NCBI GenBank assembly: GCA_963920525.1 | Contig: OY986439.1 | Location: 33,425,819 to 33,489,818 of the forward strand | Reading direction: 5' to 3' | Origin: Dichetophora obliterata | Taxonomy: Eukaryota > Arthropoda > Insecta > Diptera > Sciomyzidae | DNA: 64,000 nt | Part shown: positions 25,078 to 36,018 of the stretch, piece by piece | Numbering within the stretch: position 1 is the first letter of the stretch | Layout: each line of letters starts with the position of its first letter | Notes under the pieces: model-generated | Told to the model about the DNA's origin: nothing | The model's database searches: none | What the model saw: only the letters and a program-made list of their open reading frames with translations | Position numbers and translations under genes: made by a program

Positions 25078-26141
25078 CAGCCCAATTCTAAATGATTTTT
25101 TTCCCGGGGAATTGGAGAAGGGAGTGTTCATTTTTAAGATAAAGTTCAAAAACATTTTGGAAATTTGTAATGGCAATTTGTGCACCAGCCTTCAATAGTC
25201 ATGAGCAGGGCTAGGATTTCGATGAAATGTCATCTTTTTTCTGCTGCTTCTAAGACATTTCCTGCTTATTTAAAACGTCCATTACTGTTTCTTAAATTCC
25301 AAATATGAAAATTTTTTCAGACATATTTTCGTCATTTTTCATCGTTTTTAATTTTCAGGTCATTTTTAATAGATTTAGGGCATTTTGTGGTCATTTTTAG
25401 AGATTTTTTAGTTATTTTATTGTCATTTTTGGACGTTTTTAATGTTTAGAGCATTTTTTGATTTTTGGGGTCATATTAGTGTAATTTTTAAATATTTTTT
25501 TGTGTTTTTTTTCGTACTAAGAAATGTCAAAATGCAAATTTTGAAAATATTTAAAGTGTAATTTTTAAATATTTTTTTTGTGTTTTTTTCGTACTAAGAA
25601 ATATCAAAATGCTAATTTTGAAAATATTTAAAGTGTAATTTTTAAATATTTTATGTTTTTCGCGTACTAAGAAATGTCAAAATGCAAATTTTAAAACATA
25701 CTCCTTTAACACTAGAGTCCTTTCAATCAAAAACATTATCTCTCGACAAAGGAGTAGCTTTGTTTATAGACTTCGATGAAAAAAAAGCTCTGTGCGTGGT
25801 GAAACTGACGAAAGGGTATGTAGAAAAATGAAACAAGTGTTAGGTAAAAATTTAGGATATGCTAGTATAAAATAAATTTTAATTTAGTAATGTTTTATTT
25901 TTAAGGCTAAATGTTTTGTTTATGTTTTATGCAATTGTTTGCGTTTTTTAGGTAATTTTTGTCAGTTTTTAGGTAATTTTTGTCATTATTTTAGGTAATT
26001 TTGTGCAGTTTTTCAGGTCATCAAAATCCGAGCCCTGGTCATGAGTGTAAAAAAAGAATAATGTGATATCTATATCTGCTGTCGTAAAAATGAAAACTCC
26101 CTTTTCCGATACCCCGGGAAAAATCATTCAGAATTGGGCTG
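25078..26141. mobile_element. CAGCCCAATTCT-ended MITE, copy E, split by a hAT-like element
   Basis: The ends CAGCCCAATTCTAAATGATT and the complement of CAGCCCAATTCTGAATGATT extend on through TTTTCCCGGGG. TTT flanks both ends. Without the hAT-like insert at 25206-26037 and its duplication, about 224 bp remain, close to the size of copies A and B. Confidence 0.6.
25198..26045. mobile_element. hAT-like non-autonomous element with perfect 8-bp duplication
   Basis: The element proper is 25206-26037. The ends are CAGGGCTAGGATTTCGATGA and the complement of CAGGGCTCGGATTTTGATGA. The flanking octamer GTCATGAG is identical on both sides. The interior holds three tandem ~73-bp units (25490-25700: TCGTACTAAGAAATGTCAAAA, TTTGAAAATATTTAAAGTG) and many GTCATTTTT/GGTAATTTTT words near the ends. 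No transposase. Confidence 0.75.
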
Positions 26142-27244
26142 TTTGCATTGTTAACTGTGTCATTGAAAGGAAAAATGGTTTAATCAATTATTAGCTGTGT
26201 GTTTTCTATAGATTCCGAAATTACTGGACCGATTGAGCTGAAAGATATTTTTGTTCGAAAACACAAAAGCTTATCAACTGAAGTATCACCTTAATAAAAC
26301 TCTAGAACATTTTCTGCAAAACTACATTTATTAATTTAATTCTTTTTAATTTTCCAAGATTTCCAAAGTTAGAAAAAGCCTACATGTTGTTGTTTTCAAA
26401 TGGATTGACAACAACTGACCACTGAAAATGACATAGTGAAAACCAAGCATTAGGTTGTTTAAGAAGAAAAACATTTGCCACACCCTTTTTTCCCGCCCAC
26501 AAATCAATCAATAAAATTTTATAATATGTTCGTATGGTGACTGTCGGTAACTGTACTAAAAATAGGCGCGGTTGAACTAAGGGTACGCCCACTTTTAACA
26601 CGTTCGCGCACGCTAAAACTTTCAGGGAGCTGCAAAAATATACAGGCAATTATTTTTGAAACTAGTTGTAATATCCGAAATCTAACTAGACATATATTAT
26701 AAGAGTAGTCAGAACATCGTATTTTAACAATTATTTACAATGAATGTTATAGCATCCACGACGATATAGATAATATTTTTCAACTAGAATGACGTAATTG
26801 CTATAGCATGAGAAAAAGAGGATTAATTTATGTTCATTACATTTTTTTTGAACAGTACATCTTTATTCGTTTTCATATAAAAAAATTAATAAATTGAATC
26901 TATAATTTCAATGTGCATTGTTGAAAGTAACGAAAATTTTTTTAAAAAAAATATGCAATGATAGAGTCAGCTCTCTCTGAGAATATAGATGCTATAGCTT
27001 TCACGTCAAGTATTACACTTCTAAGTTACTCAGTTTGTAAATACACGTAGAAAAGATAATTTAATATGAAAGTACCTAATGAATCAATTGGTCATTACTT
27101 TGAAATGTATACTAATTACAAAAACTTAGTGTTGTTTCAAATGAAATTCATAAAAATATGCTTTAAAATTTAAATGCTATACCATTCACGTCATTTTGCA
27201 TCACTATGATCATGAATGCTATAGCATTCACGTCCGCGAGTGTT

Positions 27245-27333
27245 TGGTAATCATATATATGACGTCTACCTTTGATTTTTTTTTATTGTAGCATTTTTAT
27301 TTCTATGATATAGCGCAAAATGTGTTTAACAGC
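27245..27333 (+). repeat. ~88-bp direct repeat, copy 1 (pair at 30680-30768)
   Basis: GACGTCTACCTTTGATT, ATTGTAGCATTTTT and ATTTCTATGATATAGCGCAAAATGTGTTTAA recur at 30680-30768 in the same orientation with few changes. The repeats flank about 3.3 kb containing the reverse-transcriptase remnant. Confidence 0.6.
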
Positions 27334-27339
27334 TCTATT

Positions 27340-29380
27340 CTGGCATCATCGTCACAATCAATTGATACTGAAAAAGTGTGAAAATTTTGATCTGGTCTCT
27401 ATTGATTCGTATTCTGTCTGAGCTGTCTCAACCGCAAAGCTTTCTTAACTCTCCACAGCTATGTGAAAAGCTGTTCTATGCAATGAGCATAGAATTGTAC
27501 ACATAAATGCATGCTGATTGTACCCAGTTGGCAATGACAGGAGTTCGAAGCACTACTAGCAGGCCTTCATATGAATTTCGAAGTGCTTCCACACTCATAT
27601 CCAAGTATACTTTCTTTTTTCTATGAAACTAGAAAATTTTTCATACCTACCGCTCTCGCGACTCTAAAGAGGCCGGCTAGAAGACCTTTTTGAGAATGCA
27701 CGTTAGAAAGAAAATCAATATAAATATCAACCTGAAATAAAAAATGACTAACAATTTCCAGATTTGAAACAACGTCCTCTCATGTGGCGGTCCGACATCT
27801 TATCCTCTCGTGCACCGCAGTTCTTAACAAAATTTAGCTTTTTTTGCAATATTACAAATATATTTTTTAAATCTAAATTTTTTTAACAAATTTTTCTGTT
27901 CATTTAAAATTTTTTTGAATTTTTTTGTAAAATTTCTTCATACAAAAATATAAAAAAAAGTCCTGGAATTTTTCCATAAAATTATTTTCATATAATATGA
28001 AATGTGATGTGTTAAATTTCGGAGACCTTGGTGCGAGACAAAACTAGGCCAAAAATTTTTTTAAATTTATTTTTTTTAAATTGTTCTGATCATTTATAAT
28101 TTTTTCAAAATTTTTTTATAAATTATTTCATATAAAATAATATGAAAAGACTCAGAATCTTCAAAATATAGGCCTTACAGCAGCACACATCAATGCAGTG
28201 ATCATGGAAGGTGTTTTGACGCCAATAATAGCAGCGCTAGCATGCCTTCTTTTGCGGAGCACTCGCTTATTTGCTTGCTGGGTAAGCAGATAATCCAAAT
28301 GTCCAGTTGAGTGCTTTAAAGACTTATATTTGTGCCTAAATGTTAAAACGATCTTATTTATGTATTCGATCGTATTTGCTATGTGTCTTCTCAATTAAGT
28401 TACTGCAATCAGATTTGTTGAGCGATAAATCGTTTTTAAAACTTACTTTTTAATTATTCAATAATTTAATTTTTAATCGAATTGGGATTGGTTTCCTGAT
28501 TTGAAATTAGACTGAACTCACTCTATCACCTGGATTGGTGTGCCAGAGTATATCTCTTTTCCATACAAGTTTATGCCTGCGTTGGCCCAAATGCATATCC
28601 AACTAATTGGGATTTCGATTTGGCGGATATGAGATTTATCTCATTTTCACGTAGGTCCTTGGGTTGGACAATGGCCGCAAACCAGTTAAAATGAGTTTAG
28701 TGTTTTTGATTGTTTTTCGGGTACCTTAAATTGATAATTACTATTATTTAATTCGATGTTGCTTATTTATATAGAATCAAGTATACTTAAATACGCGTTT
28801 ATATATATTCAATTTTTAAATTCCGCTGAAAAGCCAATTAATGTGCTTAGTGGAAAATCCTAATTGCCAATAGGGGGTATGTTTTAGTACGTAGGTGCAT
28901 TCTGTCTGTCCCGGCTGATTCGGGCTCCAGCTTCCTTAAAATTAATATAAGTTTTATAAATTATCCTTATTTTGGTTTTTACGCATTTACGACCTGCTTA
29001 AGTTCTCGTCACTATTCTGTTGATACAAAAATAGCTTTTTCGAAGTGCTCAAGATACGAATTTGTATCAATTCTGACTTCTCCTCACTGGCTTTTGTGAC
29101 TTTTTTTTATTTTTTTTTTAACTTTTCTTAATTTTTTTTTCTTCATTTTTCATTTTATTTCATTTTCATTTATTTGTTTCATCTACCGAGCTTATGCCCT
29201 TACAGATTATAAAACTATGATGGAAACGAGGTGGAAAATTTTTTATATATTCGAAAAAAACAATATATTTTAAAACAAGTGTGAGGAAAATATCAAAATT
29301 ATTTGAAAGAATTTTCTCTGGCTATCATTTGAATGTTTATCTTTCTGTATATAAGTTAATTTGGCTTGCAAAAGAGTTGA
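27340..29380. other. Region inside the 7-kb composite without a recognisable gene
   Basis: No supported gene. 28480-28700 is GC-richer and, read on the minus strand, lies downstream of the reverse-transcriptase remnant at 29380-30624, so it could be retroelement 3' untranslated sequence. AT-rich diverged direct repeats (AAATTTTTTT-AATTTTTTTATAAA) occur near 27880 and 28080. Confidence 0.3.
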
Positions 29381-30624
29381 ATTAATAGAGAGACCTGGTT
29401 ATTGGTTCATTGAGTCCGTATTTAGTTCTATGTCGAGGAGTATGGAATAATTGATTTTCTCTCAGAGAACGAATTGGGATATGAAACGGAATTAGGGCTA
29501 ATAGCTCCGGAGAGTTTATTCTTCCATCAATTATGTCTTTAATAAACATTATGCTTGACATTACTCGTCTTTGAGGCAAACTACAAACACTTAGCAGACC
29601 CCAATAATTAGGCATATTTTCCTACGAGTACATAAGACGTAAAGCAAACGTCTTGTGAAACGTTTCTGAATGGTATCGATTCTATTAATCGAATTATTAT
29701 AAAATGGCTCACAAATTACTCTGCCATATTCTAATACTGATCTTACTAAGCTTAAACAAATTGCTTTAAGTGTAAGTAGATCTAAAATTCTCTCGAGTTC
29801 CTTTTCAAAAACCCAAAATGAGAGTAAACGTTAGAATTAAGAAAAATTAGAATCAAAGTAGATACCAAGGTCTTTAATTTAAAAGACTCTTGCAAAATTT
29901 TCATTAGAGTTATAAATGCAGTCAAATTTAATTGGAAAATCCAAGTGATTTTTTTCACACCAAATAAGAAGACAATTTATGTCATTTTGTAAGTTAATGC
30001 AGTGGTTGAAGTTGTTGATGTTATGATAAATTTTTAAATCGTCTGCGTATATTAAGCTCTTACTATACTTAAGTTTTTGCGGTAAGGCATTTATAAATAA
30101 AACAAAAAGTAACCGACCCAAATTACTTCCCTGTGGCACACTCGATTTGACTATAATAGGGCTATTGAAACAATCACCAACCTTAACGAACATAAATCTT
30201 TCTGATAAATAGGATCAAATCCATTTTAAGAGCTGACAGTGAAATCCTAACTTATCAAGTTACAACAGCAGTATTTCGTGTTGTACGCTATAGAAAGCTT
30301 TAGAAAAGTTTGTGTATAATACATCAACTTGCAAACCGCTTTCGATGCTACCCAGGCAAAAACTAGAAAAATAGGGAGATTTGTGTTCGTGGATCTGCTT
30401 GAAAAAAACCATGCTGCTTTGTTGAGATCATGTTACGCACTTCACTAAATAAAAATTTGTTTACAATTTTGCCAAATATTTTGCGTGTAACCGACAGTTT
30501 TACTATAGGCCTATAGCATTCGATTAAATGTTTTTGGCCTGATTTGAAAATAGGTGTAACAAATACTGTCTTCCATTCTCTAAGAAAAAGTCCTTTCAAA
30601 AGAGACTTCGTTAGAATAGAGCTG
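29380..30624 (-). pseudogene. Non-LTR retrotransposon reverse transcriptase remnant (Jockey/CR1-like)
   Basis: Read on the minus strand, blocks appear in the family order. WKTVFVTPIFKSG and ECYRPI are at the start (from about 30600), then QHGF near 30415. A motif A region reading LYTNFSKAFYSVQH is near 30285-30320, SSVPQGSNLG and LLFVLFINALP near 30110, and the catalytic box YADD is at 30038-30049. After that comes a C-terminal part with INSPELLALIPFHIPIR and HRTKYGLNEPITR (29382-29500). Motif A normally reads YTDFSKAFDSV: the catalytic Asp is Asn here (codon 30308-30310) and the second Asp is Tyr. Several stops and frame changes split the frame. Endonuclease and ORF1 are absent and homology stops at 30624, consistent with 5' truncation. 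This copy cannot have been active for a long time. Confidence 0.85.
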
Positions 30625-30679
30625 TAAGTTGTATGGGAGCTGACACGCCTACTTGTCCGAATGCGCTTAAATAATGGAT

Positions 30680-30768
30680 ATTTTTTAGTAATCTTATATT
30701 TGACGTCTACCTTTGATTAAATTATTGTAGCATTTTTCATTTCTATGATATAGCGCAAAATGTGTTTA
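30680..30768 (+). repeat. ~88-bp direct repeat, copy 2
   Basis: Second copy of 27245-27333. Just beyond it, AGCTGTATAAGAGTTGCCACGCC resembles AGCTGTAAGTTGTATGGG and GACACGCC at 30620-30655, so a partly tandem arrangement exists here. Confidence 0.55.
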
Positions 30769-30919
30769 AGCTGTATAAGAGTTGCCACGCCCATTGGTCC
30801 AACAATTTTGAAATACTATTTTTTAACTTTCCTTTACCTTAAACATCGAAAACTACTAAAAAAAATCCACAAAATAATTTTCTCCGTCTAACTTGTATGA
30901 AACGAAACACTGTGCGACG

Positions 30920-32284
30920 CCTTTAGATGAAAACGTTTGTCGAGATATCTGAAAATTACAATAACAAGACTGTATTTTACCGACAGAACAGCAAAAAAAA
31001 AAAAAAAAAGAAACAAGTCATCATAAAACAAACAAAAATTTCGCCAAAGCTGTTTAAACTGAACTTGATTGAACTGAAGAAATTAATTTTAGTAGCATGC
31101 ATGTCAGACTCATGGAACTGATAAAACTTTATGAAGCTTTGTATCTAGCTAGTTAACGGTGAAAAGCGTGCACATAACTCTTTGGAATGACACATGACAA
31201 GTTCTATGAAGCTAAAATCTTTAGCCTAAGTTCTTGCTGAATTCGCTACAACTCGTATATGAATTTTGAATTCGCCGCAGTTACAAAATTATGCCATGAA
31301 TAAATTTTTCACAAAAAATTGCATTTACTTGCAAAATTTTTTATTGCTTCCCAAAATTGCTTTCAATTGTCCCTTCTATTTCTATCTATACTATTACATA
31401 AAATTGAAGTTTAAAATTAATGTTACCACTTTACTCCTATAGTACAAGGCTTATTTTTAGGAAAAAATTCTTAAAATATTATATTTGTGCTACCACATTA
31501 TTTAGGGGTATTTTTCTTTCTAAATTTTCATAATAACTATATTTAATTAATTTATTCTTATAAGTTTATTCTTAATTTTTTTATGAAATCATTCCAGCCA
31601 CCACGCATTGCTTAATCGTTTGTTTTACACGCCTTTGTGTTGCGAGAGTTTCAATAAACTCCGTGTTGCTCTCTTTTTTTTTTCTTTTTATGCTCAACAG
31701 CACAGCGCAAAAACAAAAAAAAAAAACAGATGAGTCTCGAGCAAGAATTATATATTCAAGATTCCGCCTTGCGCATGTCCGCTCTCTTTGTGAGCACGTG
31801 CATGTGACGTCAGAAATGCAAGAGAAAAGAGAGTCAAACTGTCTGAAAAAACGTAGTAAAAAATTTTTAATAGGGGTATTCGATTTAAAAATCTCCTCAT
31901 TTTCTTATAAAATCTTGGTTTTGTAAAAGAAATAATTTTTAATCAAAAAACAACGCTTGTACAGAAAAAATATTAATATTTTCCATTATTATCTTTGATA
32001 AAAATTTTATATCTTATTGGGGTGTTGACTTCCGTGTTGACCCCTTCACGAGAGCAGTTTGACTGTTTCTTTGTGTGCATTTCGTTTGCTTCCCAATTAG
32101 CCAATCAGATTCATTTGCTTAGTTTCGTTTGTTGTTTATGTGATATTTTTGTTTGGATGTATTTTCACTTATGACGTAGACCTGCGCAGTAGATTGCCAT
32201 TTCTGCGCACTTAAGGCGTGATCTTCTTTATATTGTTCTTGAGTCTCGAGTAAGGCGAAAAGTGAGAAACATATAAATGCAGAG
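30920..32284. other. AT-rich region without a recognisable gene
   Basis: Contains A runs (30993-31010) and low-complexity sequence. Short frames at 30927, 31663 and 32119 lack domains. AATAGGGGTATTCGATT near 31869 and the complement-like GTGAATACCCCTATAG near 33836 could be the ends of an element hosting the CACAGTG copy at 32290, but this is uncertain. Confidence 0.3.
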
Positions 32285-33287
32285 CGAAGCACAGTGCGCT
32301 TTTTCTCGTTATTTTTTAGCGTTATCTCAGAAACTATAAAAGCTAGGGCCATGAAATTTTGTTCAAATGAGTTTTAGCCTAAATTAAGTAACAGCAGCAA
32401 ATTAGAATTCTAGGTCAACTGCATTGCCTACCTCCCATACAAACCATATTTTTTTTTAATAAAAAAAACCCGCATAAAATTGCTTATTTATGCTTTTAAA
32501 GAGTAAATTTTGTTTATTTAACTTCACTTAAACGTTATGCTAAAAATATTTCAAATCGGATAACTTTTAGATACATCTCCTATGAAACAATATTACCAAA
32601 TTAAAGAAATTTAAACATTTTTTTTTAAAAAAATGTTTGCTAATACAAAATAAGACCACAACTTTTTTTAAATTATGAATTCTATTTTATTTTTCTTTCA
32701 ATTTAAGAGTACCTACAAATTGTTTTGGAAATCAGAGCATTTTAGGGCAAAATTTGATTTTTAAGATTTTTTTCAACTTAAGTGGTTTTTCTTAATAGCA
32801 GCTAGATGCAGCAGGTTTTTACAGAAACAGAAGGTAGAAGTACGATATTTTATTTAAGTTATAGCCTTCGACTTTAATAATGCTTAATTAGCCAGATATT
32901 TTCTACAAAATTTTACTTAAATTTTCATTCCTTGAAAAATGTAGTCATATTTCAACGATTTTTCTATTTTTATTTATTAACGTTTTTTTTTTGTATTTTA
33001 TATTAAATTCAATGGCAATTAAGACATAAAAAAGTCAAAAAAACAAAAGCTTGAAGTATACTTTGTGCTCGAAGTTATTATTTTTTAAACTTGGCTTTAT
33101 TATTTGGGTTTTATTGAGCTTATTTTTGTTGAAAAAGTTTCAACATTGCCGAATTTTATAAAAGAAAACCATACTACCAAATTCATAATACATGTTTTAT
33201 AATCTGACAAATAAAAATATTTTTTTATAAAATTTAAAAAAAAACCCAAATGTCATCCTAAAATTAATGAAAGCGCAGTGTGCGGCG
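32285..33287. mobile_element. Non-autonomous Transib-like element, copy 1
   Basis: The element proper is 32290-33282. The left end is CACAGTGCGCTTTTTC; the right end is the complement of CACACTGCGCTTTCATT. Flanking pentamers are CGAAG and CGGCG, 3 of 5 identical and sharing the CGNNG form. The 5' interior carries ATCTCAGAAACTATAAAAGC and the 3' end AAATGTCATCCTAAAATTA, both shared with the copies at 36024 and 57512. No protein-coding capacity. It would depend on a transposase supplied elsewhere. Confidence 0.6.
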
Positions 33288-33289
33288 CT

Positions 33290-36018
33290 CCAAAACAAAA
33301 TATTTTTATAATTTGTTTGACATGTATTGTCTTAACCCATTTCTAATCAGTGATCCAAAAATCGGCCAGTGGCTTTAGAATTTTCTGTACGCTAGCGAAA
33401 ATAGATAAAACTTAGCAGTCTATCAAATATGTGAATTTACACTTTTGTCAACTTAAATTATTTTTTTCTAGGGTTAGTTAAAATTTTTACCTGTTTTTTC
33501 CTGAAGTCACGCAAATCGATTTTCAAGAAGATGAAAAAAATTATAAAAATAGAAATTAAATATAATAATATAATATTTATAAATATAACATTTCTTATTA
33601 ATAATAAATATTAATATAGAAACATAATATAAATGATAAATATAAATATATAAAAATATGCTCAAGTGCTTTTCTACTGTAGCCTCAAACTTGATCACTT
33701 GAGGACTTGAGCAGTTCTGTACATGTGCACATTGAAAATTTTGACAGCTTTGAAATAGTGATTGTGGTGTGTTCACAAAAACCTAACTGCACAACTGCAC
33801 AAGTCCTCAACTGCACAGGCAAGTGCACTGAATCGTGAATACCCCTATAGTAAAAACTCATTATAGCACCCAACTATTTAACTTAGTAGAACATTGAATT
33901 TATCAGCACTTTTAGAATATTTATTTTTATATTATGCTTCCTTTTATCATATAAGTATTTATTATAATATTAAATACTCATATAATCTATGGTGTTTTGC
34001 ATTAATGTACGGAATTTATTTTAATTGCTTTAGAAATAGGCTAATTAGTTTTTTAAGCATTTAAATCATTTGCAGCTAATTAAAATGTTTGCTTTGAGTT
34101 TTACGACAAATTCAAAAGTTGGGCTAAATTTAAAAATTTGTGAAGAAGATTTTAGGCTTAACTACACACAGCTTACATCGCAATCTCTCGCTATGAATTG
34201 TGTTGTGAGTTTTTAAGGACCAAGAGAGGCCAAGGCTCAAGATTGACATCTATAACGAGTTTTCAATTAAAATGATTATTTATTTAGTAAACTAACACGA
34301 ATCCGTGATTTCGACGTTTTCTAAAAAAACTCTGAATACCCTTTGTAATTCCACTTAATAATATGTTATTTTTATGCTTTTTTTTAATGTTCTTTTAATT
34401 TTGATAGAAAGTGTGGATAACAGCAAAAATGCCCGAATAATTGTTTTCAAACACTCATTGCATATCACATAAAAGAAAACATTCATCACAAGGCATTGCT
34501 GTATCTTTATAAGAACTCCTTTTCAAGCAGTTTCTGTTATCAGTTGAAATCATAAAACTGATAAAATACTACGTTTTAATCCATCTACCTTAATCAAAAT
34601 TGTCCAAATCAATTTTATATCAAAATTTTTAACATAGTTTTATTGTTCATAATAATAATAATAACAATCGAAATTTAACAATTGTTTACTCATTCTTGTG
34701 ATAATGAAATGTTTTACGACTGGGAATTCTTTAAAAAACCAAAGCGAAGCACTAAGCCTAAGTGACTTGGAGTCACTTGAAAAAATCAAAAACAAACTTT
34801 TGCCAAAATGGTCGTTAAAACGAATTGTTTAGTCACAATTAAAGATTTATGATGAATACTCGAAAAAGAAATGAATTTATTATTATGTTTTTATAATTTA
34901 TGGAAAAGAATTTTCAAGTATTCACGCAGTCACGTATTGCATTCCAAAATTGTTAAGACTTTGTTTCCCGTTCGAAGAGAATTTATTATCACCGAATAGC
35001 AATGTAATACAATCTGATTACATAAGTAACTAGAAATTTATGCTTTTTATTACAAATGCTATCAGATTCTCATTACATTGGAAGAATGGTTTTCTCTGCG
35101 TTCATGAATAATAAACAAAACAAAACAAAAAAACACAAGCAATTGATTTTACATAATGTTGAAAGTAGAAGATACGTTGATAATACAAAAACAAAAATTT
35201 AGTTGCAGTATTTTGTGAGTTAAAAAATAATTGCATTTTAGGCAATATTTTTTTACCCTTTCAGAACCGAAAAGTCTCTAAGTTCTGTAAAATTTATATT
35301 TATTGAAATAATACAGATGAATGCTGGACAATTTAATGTGGGTCTAAGAAATTAAAATTTTGTATTTCAAAGTTGAATATTTAATAAATGATGGTTAAAA
35401 ATTTGAGAATAAAAAATAGACTCCTCAACAATTATTTTTTAGGGGGGAAACCTGATCCAGACAACAGGTTTTTCAATAATTTTTTCAAAAAACTGAGAAT
35501 ATTTATAACATTAAATGAAAATGAAGGTTTCCCATCCCGGGATCTCGGACTTTTTTCAGTACAGACTGTCCCGGGATTATAAGGCTTAAAATCCCGGGAT
35601 TTTTGGGATTGCCTTCAAATTGCAAAAATGCAACACTTAATTTGACAGTAGAGTAAAAACTTTTAAAAAATTAAAATTTACCTCAAATGTTCGAAATCGA
35701 AATAAAAATATATTTAAATGGTGGCACTAGCGGTAATGTGCTTCAAAAAGCATATAATTATTTGATAACAATTCCGCCTACTAGTAATGAGTCCAATGCT
35801 TTAATGTCATATGATTAAATGGCCGATGAGAAAGTTAAAATTCTAACGAATTTATTCGAACAAGTGTCAAATCATTTAAAACTTAGCTGGTGTAAGAAAA
35901 CAAGGTGACAGCGAGTGTTAATTTGTGTTGTACAAATCAAACACTTAAGTTGGCAATCCATACAAAATCAACTTTTCTGTCTCTTTCACTCATTTACAAG
36001 TTTGACAGCTTTAGCAAA
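33290..36018. other. AT-rich region without a recognisable gene
   Basis: No gene. 33660-33850 has several words of CAAGTGC, CTTGAGCAG and AACTGCACAA in both orientations. ATCCCGGGAT occurs three times between 35535 and 35605 and again near 49565, marking a dispersed repeat. 35895-36005 matches 40310-40415 in reverse orientation (AAACACTTAAGTTGGCAATC-like and TTTTCTGTCTCTTTCACTCA). Confidence 0.35.

Larger units (their letters stand above)
23935..30919. mobile_element. ~7-kb composite with matching Transib-like ends and CGACG duplications
   Basis: At 23940 the sequence begins CACAGTGTTTCG, then after 9 bp GTTAGACGGAGA. At 30914, read inward on the other strand, it begins CACAGTGTTTCG, then after 10 bp GTTAGACGGAGA. 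The flanking pentamers are identical (CGACG at 23935-23939 and 30915-30919). Transib elements are known to make 5-bp CG-rich target duplications and to start with CAC, so this is best read as one Transib-like insertion. No RAG1-like coding sequence is visible inside. It has been filled by later insertions (24412-24952, 25078-26141, reverse-transcriptase remnant 29380-30624). That two separate elements happen to share ends and target is less likely but possible. Confidence 0.55.

Noticed and set aside
27330..30627. ACAGCTCTATTCTGG at 27329 paired with GAATAGAGCTGTA at 30615 as one CAGCCC-type element
   Set aside because: The right-hand match falls inside reverse-transcriptase coding sequence (reads LYSILTKS on the minus strand) and extends only about 13 bases, so it is probably coincidence. 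The 27330 end may be a solitary element end.
31869..33850. Element with ATAGGGGTATTC ends enclosing the CACAGTG copy at 32290
   Set aside because: Only about 12 bases match at the ends, with no clear target duplication and no extended inverted repeat.
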